Shown: piece after piece, positions 6,757 through 12,325 of the stretch
Numbering within the stretch: position 1 is the first letter of the stretch
How the letters are laid out: every line of letters starts with the position of its first letter
Assembly (NCBI GenBank): GCA_035529435.1
Contig: DATKWS010000211.1
Span: 1-12,325, forward strand
From: DATKWS01 sp035529435
GTDB lineage: Bacteria; Krumholzibacteriota; Krumholzibacteriia; Krumholzibacteriales; Krumholzibacteriaceae
Direction of reading: 5' to 3'
Length of the DNA stretch: 12,325 bases
The notes under the pieces: model-generated
Seen by the model: only the letters and a program-made list of their open reading frames with translations
Databases searched by the model: none
Told to the model about the DNA's origin: nothing
Program-made: the position numbers and the translations under genes

Positions 6757-8136
6757 ATGACGCACGCTCGAACGCCGCACAAGACCTTTTCGATTATCAC
6801 CCTGGGGTGCAAGCTCAATCAGTACGAATCCGAGTGCCTGCGCGAGCGGCTCGTGCAGCAGGGTTGGACCTATTGCCGATTCGAGGAGGGCGGCGCATCA
6901 TTCTATATCATCAATTCCTGCACCGTTACCGGTAAAACGGATGCACGTACGCGCAATTTCGTCAGGCGCGCACGGCGGGCATCCCCCGACGCGACGATCA
7001 TCGTTACCGGCTGCTATGCGGAAACACAGCCGGAAGCGCTTCGATCGATGAACGAGGTCGACCTCGTTCTCGGCAACGGGGAAAAACGGTCGATCCCGCT
7101 GGTGATGAACGGTATCATCGCCGGCGATGACCGTTCACCGCTCCGCACGAGCTCGCCGGGACCGGGCGGACCGGTGGATTTCCATAAGATCGATTCATTT
7201 CTCGATCATTCACGTGCATTCATCAAGATCCAGGAAGGGTGCAATGCTTCGTGTAGTTACTGCATCATACCCGTCGCGCGGGGGAGAAGCCGCAGCGTAC
7301 CGCCGCAATGCGTCATCGACCAGGTGCGGCATCTCGAGCAGCGAGGGTACGGCGAGGTCGTTCTCACCGGCATTCACATCGGGCGGTACGGGCATGACAC
7401 AAACGGTGGACCGGATCTCGCGGAGCTCGTGCGAATGCTGCTCGGCGGCACGGAGCATGTGCGCCTCAGGCTGAGCAGCATCGAGGTGACGGAGATTGAC
7501 GATGAACTCGTCTCCCTGATCGGCTCGACGGATCGAATCGCTCCTCACCTGCACATACCACTCCAGAGCGGCGACGACGGTGTGCTGGCTGCAATGAAGC
7601 GGCCGTACCGCTCGGCGTTCTTCCGGGCTATGATCGAAAAACTGAAGGCTCTGGTTCCATCGATGGCGATCGGCACCGATATCATAGTTGGATTCCCCGG
7701 CGAGGGGGAAGAACAGTTCCGGAACACCTATCTCTTCGTGGGTGAACTCCCGATCAGCTACTTCCATGTTTTCAACTTCTCCCGCCGTCCCGGCACCGCG
7801 GCGTTCACAATGACCGGACAGGTTCCCGCCGACGTGCGCAAACGGCGAAGCGCGAAGCTCATCAAGCTAGGCACCGCGAAGAGGCGCGGATTCATGAAAT
7901 CGAGCATCGGTATTCGGGAGCAGGGACTCATACAGGGCCCCGAATCGGCATTCTCGCGATTCTCGCGTTCATTGACCGGCAACTACTGTGAAGTTTTCGT
8001 ACGCTGCCCCTCCCGGCTGAACGGAAAGCTCGTGCCGGTCATCGTCACGCATTACTCGAGCGGCAGGCTGTACGGAAACGTGATCGAATCCGAGTCGAGG
8101 CTGCAGCACGCCGGCTCCCGTGAACACCCGCGATGA
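6757..8136 (+). CDS. mtaB: tRNA (N6-threonylcarbamoyladenosine 37) methylthiotransferase MtaB
   Basis: MtaB is a radical-SAM enzyme that inserts a methylthio group at C2 of t6A37 in tRNAs reading ANN codons. From this ATG it has 459 residues. The N-terminal methylthiotransferase domain carries three cluster cysteines: TLGCKLNQYESE (Cys18), NSCTVTGKTD (Cys55) and TGCYAETQPE (Cys86). The radical-SAM domain carries GCNASCSYCIIPVARG (Cys162, Cys166, Cys169), LTGIHIGRYG, HLHIPLQSGDD and GTDIIVGFPGE. A weak TRAM-like segment covers about 385-443. TLGCKLNQYES and the NSCTVT motif separate it from MiaB (TFGCQMN, NTCSVR). An in-frame GTG at 6709 with a strong Shine-Dalgarno would add 16 residues, but it lies in the post-rpsA hairpin and the family normally starts just before the first cysteine motif, so ATG 6757 is preferred. 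It overlaps miaB in ATGA. Confidence 0.9.
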   Translation: MTHARTPHKTFSIITLGCKLNQYESECLRERLVQQGWTYCRFEEGGASFYIINSCTVTGKTDARTRNFVRRARRASPDATIIVTGCYAETQPEALRSMNEVDLVLGNGEKRSIPLVMNGIIAGDDRSPLRTSSPGPGGPVDFHKIDSFLDHSRAFIKIQEGCNASCSYCIIPVARGRSRSVPPQCVIDQVRHLEQRGYGEVVLTGIHIGRYGHDTNGGPDLAELVRMLLGGTEHVRLRLSSIEVTEIDDELVSLIGSTDRIAPHLHIPLQSGDDGVLAAMKRPYRSAFFRAMIEKLKALVPSMAIGTDIIVGFPGEGEEQFRNTYLFVGELPISYFHVFNFSRRPGTAAFTMTGQVPADVRKRRSAKLIKLGTAKRRGFMKSSIGIREQGLIQGPESAFSRFSRSLTGNYCEVFVRCPSRLNGKLVPVIVTHYSSGRLYGNVIESESRLQHAGSREHPR

Positions 8137-9437
8137 AACGTTTTCACACATATTACGAAACCTTCGGCTGCCAGATGAACGTGTTCGACATCGAGTTTAT
8201 CGAAAGCCTGATGCTGGACTCGGGTTTCGTGTCGGTCGCATCCCCCGATCGGGCCGACGTCATCGTCGTCAATACCTGCAGCGTGCGGGAGCATGCGGAG
8301 CGGCGGGCGATCGGCCGCCTGGCGGATCTGTCCCGGCACGACGCCGTGCTGGTCGTATGCGGTTGCATGGCCCAGAGACTCGGCGAGCGGTTGTTCGAAT
8401 TGGCCCCGGGTGTCGACATCATCGCGGGAACGGACAGCTACGTACATCTGCCCGCCGTGGCGAGGGGGATTCTCGAATCGGGGGGGCGGGCCGTGCTGCT
8501 CGAAGTCGATCGGGCCATCAACTACCCACTTGGTACATACACCGGTTCCGGGTCGACTTCACGATACCTCGCGATCACGCGGGGCTGCGAGAGCTACTGC
8601 ACTTACTGCATCGTACCGTACCTGCGGGGAGCCGTCAGGAGCCGTGATAGCTCGATGATTATCAAGGAGATACAGTCGTTATCTCAAGCGGATTGCAGGG
8701 AGGTGACTCTGATCGGCCAGAACGTGATGGCGTTCCGGGACGGCGAGTGTGATTTCACGGGACTGCTCGAGCAGATCGTCGAGAAAACCGCAATCGCGCG
8801 AATCCGGTTCCTTACCACGCACCCACGGGATGTAACGGGCCGTCTGTTCGATTTGATGGCCGCAGAACCGCGCATCTGTCCGCATATACATTTGCCGCTC
8901 CAGTCGGGCAGCGACCGTATCCTCGAGCTGATGAACCGTGGATACCGGTGCGATCACTACCGGGGGATCATCCGTGAAGGGAGACGAATCGTACACGGTC
9001 TGGCGGTGAGCACCGACATCATTGTCGGATTTCCCGGGGAGACGGACGAGGATTTCCAAAGAACGCTGGATGCCGTCGATGAGGTTCGATTCGACACGGC
9101 CTTTACGTTCAAATATTCCCCCCGCGAGGGAACGCCGGCCGCCGCGCTCAGCGACGATGTCCCCGGCGACGTGAAACGGGAGCGCCTGCGTGTCCTGAAC
9201 GAGAAAATCGCCCGGATCCGGCGTGAGATTCTCGCAACGCACCTCGGGTCCGCGGTCGAAATCCTTCTTGACGGTACGGTGCAAAAAGGAGAATATCAGC
9301 TGTGGAAAGGGAGAACGCCTCGATTCAGGAATGTTCTCGTTCACGGCGATCACCTCAAGGAAGGCGATTTCATCGAGGTGGAATTGAAAGAACTTCGCAA
9401 CTACACGTATATCGGTGTACCGATGAGGAGGAGGTAA
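8133..9437 (+). CDS. miaB: tRNA-2-methylthio-N6-dimethylallyladenosine synthase MiaB
   Basis: MiaB converts i6A37 to ms2i6A37 in tRNAs reading UNN codons, using two [4Fe-4S] clusters and S-adenosylmethionine. The 434 residues contain TFGCQMNVFD (Cys13), NTCSVREHAE (Cys49) and CGCMAQRLGE (Cys78) for the auxiliary cluster, then the radical-SAM triad in RGCESYCTYCIVPYLRG (Cys152, Cys156, Cys159). LIGQNVMAF, FLTTHPRD, HIHLPLQSGSDRIL and STDIIVGFPGET follow, and the C-terminal TRAM domain is about 370-432. Length matches the family. It sits directly behind its paralogue mtaB with a 4-bp ATGA overlap and no visible Shine-Dalgarno, so it probably depends on coupled translation. No miaA (which supplies i6A) is in the window. 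Its final AGG-AGG-AGG codons double as the ribosome binding site of the next gene. Confidence 0.95.
   Translation: MKRFHTYYETFGCQMNVFDIEFIESLMLDSGFVSVASPDRADVIVVNTCSVREHAERRAIGRLADLSRHDAVLVVCGCMAQRLGERLFELAPGVDIIAGTDSYVHLPAVARGILESGGRAVLLEVDRAINYPLGTYTGSGSTSRYLAITRGCESYCTYCIVPYLRGAVRSRDSSMIIKEIQSLSQADCREVTLIGQNVMAFRDGECDFTGLLEQIVEKTAIARIRFLTTHPRDVTGRLFDLMAAEPRICPHIHLPLQSGSDRILELMNRGYRCDHYRGIIREGRRIVHGLAVSTDIIVGFPGETDEDFQRTLDAVDEVRFDTAFTFKYSPREGTPAAALSDDVPGDVKRERLRVLNEKIARIRREILATHLGSAVEILLDGTVQKGEYQLWKGRTPRFRNVLVHGDHLKEGDFIEVELKELRNYTYIGVPMRRR
9425..9434 (+). promoter_or_regulatory. Ribosome binding site of lapA inside the end of miaB
   Basis: GAGGAGGAGG forms the last sense codons of miaB (three AGG arginine codons) and lies 8 bases before a GTG. 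It is the strongest Shine-Dalgarno in the window and is the main reason for choosing GTG 9443 as the lapA start. Confidence 0.75.
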
Positions 9438-9442
9438 CGACC

Positions 9443-9793
9443 GTGTGGATTATCCGGGGGATCGTTATTCTGATCGGTGCGGTAGCACTGCTCTGGCTCG
9501 GTACCAAGAATGCCGGCACCACGATCGATTTTCATTTCTTCACGAGGACGTTCGTCGACACCGAGTTGAACATCGTCCTCGTCATAACGTTCATTGCCGG
9601 TATGCTGGTGTGGGCTATCGGATCGTGGATTCGAGAGATACAGTTGACGCTTCGGCTGTCGAGATCGAAAAAAGCGATCCAGAGACTCGAACAGGAGTTG
9701 TCCGCCCTTCGGACGCTGCCCCTCGAGGGGGAAGCCGGTGCCGAGGATACCGCCAACCGCGATTCGGGTGAAACGACCGGGTGGCGTTCATGA
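9443..9793 (+). CDS. lapA: LapA domain (DUF1049) inner-membrane protein
   Basis: This small 116-residue membrane protein starts at GTG, 5 bases after miaB, behind a very strong ribosome binding site. It has two hydrophobic helices (about residues 3-20 and 43-61) joined by a hydrophilic loop, then a basic, coiled-coil-like helix (SRSKKAIQRLEQELSALR, 73-90) and a short acidic tail. That plan, including the RLSRSKKAIQRLE pattern after the second helix, matches LapA/YciS. In E. coli LapA works with LapB and FtsH to tune LpxC turnover and so lipopolysaccharide synthesis. The gene is followed directly by lapB (ATGA overlap), as in E. coli, which strongly supports the call for a short and divergent sequence. 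A longer frame running upstream into miaB has no credible start signal. Confidence 0.82.
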   Translation: MWIIRGIVILIGAVALLWLGTKNAGTTIDFHFFTRTFVDTELNIVLVITFIAGMLVWAIGSWIREIQLTLRLSRSKKAIQRLEQELSALRTLPLEGEAGAEDTANRDSGETTGWRS

Positions 9794-10944
9794 GCATAAA
9801 GGCGATAATACTCATCATACTGGGATCGGCCGTCCTGATTCTCGCGATCCTGCTGTGGTTCCAGCGCACGCGCCGGCGCGGTTCGCGGCGCAGTGCGTAT
9901 ATCGATGCCCTCTATGCTCTGATTGACGGGCGGCGTGATGATGCCCTGCAGCTCCTCACAAACGCCGTGAGGAACGGTGAGAGCGATGTCGACGCCTACC
10001 TGCAACTCGGGAACCTTCTCCGGGAGAAAAATAAACCTGAAAAGGCGCTGCAATTGCACCGCGGGCTGTCCGTTCGCCGGGATCTGGGATACGAGGACGA
10101 GAAGAGGATCCAACTCGCCATCGCGGATGATCTTGCATCACTGAACAAGATCGATAAATCGATCGCGACGCTCGAGGCAGTGCACCGGAGAAAGAAGGAT
10201 CGCGAGGTCATTCTCAAGCTTCATACCCTCTACCATCGCGCCGGTGATTACGAACGCGCGCACGATATGCTGAAGGAACTTTCGCGGTTCGATGCTGGAA
10301 TCACGGCCGCGGAACGTGCGGCGTACCTCGCAACGGTATCGTACACACTGTACCGGAGCGGGGCGACCGAAGAAGCGAAAAAGTACCTGGGAAAAGCAGA
10401 GAGGGAACACCGGCAGTCCCCGCCGGCACTGTACGTCGCCGGAACGCTGGCGATGGAGGAGCAGGACATGAAAACGGCGGCACGGATGTGGGAACTGCTG
10501 CTTCAAACCGACGTGGCGTACTTCGCCGATGCGATCCCGCTCCTCGAGAAAGCACTCTACCAATCGGGCAGGTTTCAGGAACTCGAGCATCTCCTCGTCG
10601 ATCTGATCGAGAGGAATCCCGGGCGGCCGTCGCTCGTCGGGTCGCTCGCCTCATTTTACGAGAAGAAGGGGGAGATCGAGCGAGCTATCGAGATCCTCGA
10701 GGCGGAAAGGGAATCGTTCGATCTCGGCTCCATCGAATCGGCCAGGCTCGCGGCGCTCTACATCCATGCGGGAAGGGTGGAGGAGGCGCGTTCGGTTCTC
10801 GAAGCGTTCGATACCAACATGAAACAACCGGCGATATACTACTGTTCCGCCTGCGGAAACCATGCCGACATGCCGCTCGGTTATTGCAGCGATTGCGCGC
10901 GCTTCAACACGTTCGAGAAGGGTTATGAGAAGATCAAGGATTGA
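9790..10944 (+). CDS. lapB: LapB (YciM)-like TPR protein with N-terminal membrane anchor and C-terminal zinc ribbon
   Basis: This 384-residue protein has one N-terminal membrane helix (about 4-23) followed by a basic stop-transfer stretch, a long run of TPR-like helical repeats (about 35-345, for example DAYLQLGNLLREKNKPEKAL), and a C-terminal rubredoxin-type metal site: YYCSACG and GYCSDCARF (Cys352, Cys355, Cys366, Cys369). This is the full architecture of LapB, the cytoplasmic inner-membrane adaptor that in E. coli promotes FtsH degradation of LpxC and scaffolds lipopolysaccharide synthesis. Size and layout agree with E. coli LapB (389 residues). ATG 9790 overlaps the lapA stop in ATGA and is preferred to the in-frame GTG at 9781. 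The 3' end overlaps the next gene by 20 bases. Presence of lapAB implies an LPS-type outer membrane; function here is inferred from the family. Confidence 0.88.
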   Translation: MSIKAIILIILGSAVLILAILLWFQRTRRRGSRRSAYIDALYALIDGRRDDALQLLTNAVRNGESDVDAYLQLGNLLREKNKPEKALQLHRGLSVRRDLGYEDEKRIQLAIADDLASLNKIDKSIATLEAVHRRKKDREVILKLHTLYHRAGDYERAHDMLKELSRFDAGITAAERAAYLATVSYTLYRSGATEEAKKYLGKAEREHRQSPPALYVAGTLAMEEQDMKTAARMWELLLQTDVAYFADAIPLLEKALYQSGRFQELEHLLVDLIERNPGRPSLVGSLASFYEKKGEIERAIEILEAERESFDLGSIESARLAALYIHAGRVEEARSVLEAFDTNMKQPAIYYCSACGNHADMPLGYCSDCARFNTFEKGYEKIKD

Positions 10945-11980
10945 ACTGGCGATCGTGGTCTTTCTCTGCGTGCATGCCGCCGGGACGGTGTGTGCGGAGT
11001 CCGTGAGCCTGCGACAGATACAACACCTCCATAAGAGCAAGCAGTACGTTGAGGCAAAAAGGCTGCTCTCCCGGGAGCTTTCAGACCTTACGGGAAAATC
11101 GCGCCGGCAGGGATTGCTCCTGCTCGCTGCGCTCGAGACGGACGCCGAACGCGCCATGGATCTGTACCGGGAGGTCATCTCCATGGGCGACTCCCGCGAA
11201 GCCTTCATGGCCCGTATCGAGCTCGCGAAGATTCACTACGCGAGTGGGGAGTACCGCGGTGCCATCACGGCTCTTTCCAGCATCCCCGGGGGGGGGCCCA
11301 CGGAGGACCGTATGGCCGCACTGTATTTCAGGGCTCTCTGCTGGAAGCAGCTCGGTGAATCGGAAAACGCCCGAAATGACTTGCGGGCGGTCGACAGGGG
11401 ACCGTTCCTGTACTGGGGCTACGCGACGCTCGCGGAACTCGACATGCAGGAGGGACGGATCGTCGATGCGATCGAGAAGTACGAGATGATCGCGGGCGCC
11501 CATTCCAATCCGGTGGCGGGGTTCAAACTGGGTGAATGCTACGAGATACAGGGCGAGCGGCGCAAGGCGCTCGATGTGTATCGAACGGTGACGCGGCAGT
11601 TCCCCGAGTCTCTTGAAGCGCCAAAGGCACATGAAAAGATACAGATGATCGAACGCCACCGGGATGCGCGGGAAGCCGCGGGGGCGGCGGCGACAGGAAA
11701 CGAGGAAGAGATCGATGAAAGACCATCCCCCGCATCGGCGGCCTCGTCGGGGTACACGCTCCAGTTCGGCGCATTCAGCGAGCGGGAAAATGCGATACGC
11801 CTGGCAGACGAGCTGCGGCGCGCGGTGAACGATGTTCGGCTGGAACGCGTCGAACATGAAGGCGGCACCCTGTACCGCGTCAGGGCGGGACGGTTCGCGA
11901 GCAAACGTGAGGCGGAACGTGCGGCCGGCCGGATTCAGAAAGAGATAGGATACTTCAGCAAACCTCTCCCATTTGAATAG
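10925..11980 (+). CDS. Secreted TPR-repeat protein with C-terminal SPOR domain
   Basis: From ATG 10925, preceded by GAGAAGGG, the protein has 351 residues and begins inside lapB. Residues 1-24 look like a Sec signal peptide: Arg-rich start, hydrophobic core IELAIVVFLCVHAAG, and a likely signal-peptidase I site after TVCA. Residues about 30-245 are helical and TPR-like (RIELAKIHYASGEYRGAI; GFKLGECYEIQGERRKALD). A low-complexity linker (about 246-275) leads to a SPOR domain at about 276-347, recognisable from YTLQFGAFSERENAIRLADEL, LYRVRAGRFASKREAE and the closing helix. SPOR domains bind peptidoglycan strands stripped of stem peptides, so a periplasmic role in cell division or envelope assembly is likely. 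Tandem placement after lapAB suggests envelope homeostasis. It contains a 9-G tract. It resembles YbgF/CpoB-like TPR proteins in layout but the SPOR end is different; no gene name can be given. Confidence 0.82.
   Translation: MRRSRIELAIVVFLCVHAAGTVCAESVSLRQIQHLHKSKQYVEAKRLLSRELSDLTGKSRRQGLLLLAALETDAERAMDLYREVISMGDSREAFMARIELAKIHYASGEYRGAITALSSIPGGGPTEDRMAALYFRALCWKQLGESENARNDLRAVDRGPFLYWGYATLAELDMQEGRIVDAIEKYEMIAGAHSNPVAGFKLGECYEIQGERRKALDVYRTVTRQFPESLEAPKAHEKIQMIERHRDAREAAGAAATGNEEEIDERPSPASAASSGYTLQFGAFSERENAIRLADELRRAVNDVRLERVEHEGGTLYRVRAGRFASKREAERAAGRIQKEIGYFSKPLPFE
11288..11296 (+). repeat. Nine-G homopolymer tract inside the TPR-SPOR gene
   Basis: Nine consecutive G residues, flanked by CCCC and CCC, encode part of the Ser-Ile-Pro-Gly-Gly-Gly-Pro stretch near residues 119-125. 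Several tracts of six or seven G occur elsewhere, but this is the longest homopolymer in the window. A gain or loss of one base would truncate or frameshift the protein before the SPOR domain. The frame is intact as given. Confidence 0.9.
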
Positions 11981-12325
11981 ATGAAGCCCAAGCAGACACC
12001 TCTGATGCGTCAATACCGGGAGATCAAGGACCGGTACCCGGACGGCATACTATTCTTCCAGGTCGGCGATTTCTATGAAACGTTCTACGACGATGCAAGG
12101 GAGATTTCGCATCTCCTCAACATCGCACTGACGACACGCGACCGGGGCAAGGAGGATCCGGTACCCCTCGCCGGTGTGCCGATTCATGCGGCGGAAGCAT
12201 ACATCGCGAAGCTGGTGCGGATGGGACGCACGGTTGTCGTGTGCGATCAGGCGGAGAAACCAACCGACGCCAAGGGAGTCGTCCGGCGGACCGTGACCGA
12301 TGTCATAACACCCGGCACGTCCCTG
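11981..12325 (+). CDS. mutS: DNA mismatch repair protein MutS, N-terminal part, 3' truncated
   Basis: The ATG follows the preceding TAG without any gap; 115 residues are readable before the right edge. They cover the mismatch-recognition domain: PLMRQYREIKDRYPDGILFF, then GDFYETFYDDA (residues 29-39) with the Phe-x-Glu pair that wedges into mispaired bases (Phe31 and Glu33), LNIALTTRDRG, a GVPIHAAEAYIAKLV segment corresponding to the usual GVPYHA motif, and VTDVITPGTSL at the end. MutS scans DNA for mispairs and recruits MutL using its C-terminal ATPase, which is outside the window. No Shine-Dalgarno is visible directly upstream, so translation is probably coupled to the TPR-SPOR gene. Identity is firm; MutS1 rather than MutS2 is shown by the mismatch-binding motif. 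Confidence 0.96.
   Translation, partial: MKPKQTPLMRQYREIKDRYPDGILFFQVGDFYETFYDDAREISHLLNIALTTRDRGKEDPVPLAGVPIHAAEAYIAKLVRMGRTVVVCDQAEKPTDAKGVVRRTVTDVITPGTSL

Noticed and set aside
9302..9442. Longer N-terminus for lapA reaching back into miaB
   Set aside because: It would add a hydrophilic stretch overlapping the miaB TRAM domain in another frame; the GAGGAGGAGG site and the first membrane helix both point to GTG 9443.
10862..10924. Earlier ATG for the TPR-SPOR protein
   Set aside because: The extra 21 residues overlap the lapB zinc-ribbon codons and would place the signal peptide internally; ATG 10925 gives a normal signal peptide behind GAGAAGGG.
1..12325. Search by eye for CRISPR arrays, insertion sequences, tRNA genes and att sites
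   Set aside because: No regularly spaced repeats, transposase or integrase motifs, terminal inverted repeats or cloverleaf-like segments were seen; nearly all bases are accounted for by housekeeping genes.

Overview
The window is a dense, wholly plus-strand block of bacterial housekeeping genes with fairly high G+C by eye. It carries twelve genes; the first (scpB) is cut by the left edge and the last (mutS) by the right edge. A diderm bacterium is indicated by the lapA-lapB pair, which in known bacteria controls lipopolysaccharide synthesis, and by a secreted TPR protein with a C-terminal SPOR (peptidoglycan-binding) domain. The sequence alone does not identify the phylum. The order scpB-rluB-...-cmk-plsC-ispH-rpsA is an ancient arrangement shared by many bacteria, and the best guess is a poorly sampled Gram-negative-type lineage.

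Left block (1-4493): scpB (chromosome condensation), rluB-type pseudouridine synthase, a hisC-type aminotransferase, a single gene encoding cytidylate kinase fused to a PlsC-type acyltransferase, and ispH (last step of the MEP isoprenoid pathway). Junctions are 4-bp ATGA overlaps, a 17-bp overlap or a 13-bp gap, so this reads as one operon.

Middle (4494-6756): a 94-bp AT-rich gap with a plausible sigma70-type promoter and a strong ribosome binding site, then rpsA (ribosomal protein S1, six S1 domains plus a long acidic tail), then a 90-bp gap holding a strong hairpin that probably ends or attenuates rpsA transcription. These are the only two intergenic spaces longer than 13 bp.

Right block (6757-12325): two paralogous radical-SAM tRNA methylthiotransferases (mtaB, miaB), lapA, lapB, a secreted TPR-SPOR protein, and the start of mutS. 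Again these genes overlap or nearly touch. The themes are tRNA position-37 modification, envelope homeostasis and mismatch repair.

No mobile element, CRISPR array, tRNA or rRNA gene was seen, and no gene-free stretch exceeds 94 bp. I found no clearly new defence or biosynthetic system. The points most worth a second look are the Cmk-PlsC fusion, the hairpin that buries a ribosome-binding site and GTG codon between rpsA and mtaB, the lapA-lapB-TPR/SPOR cassette, and a nine-G tract inside the TPR-SPOR gene.
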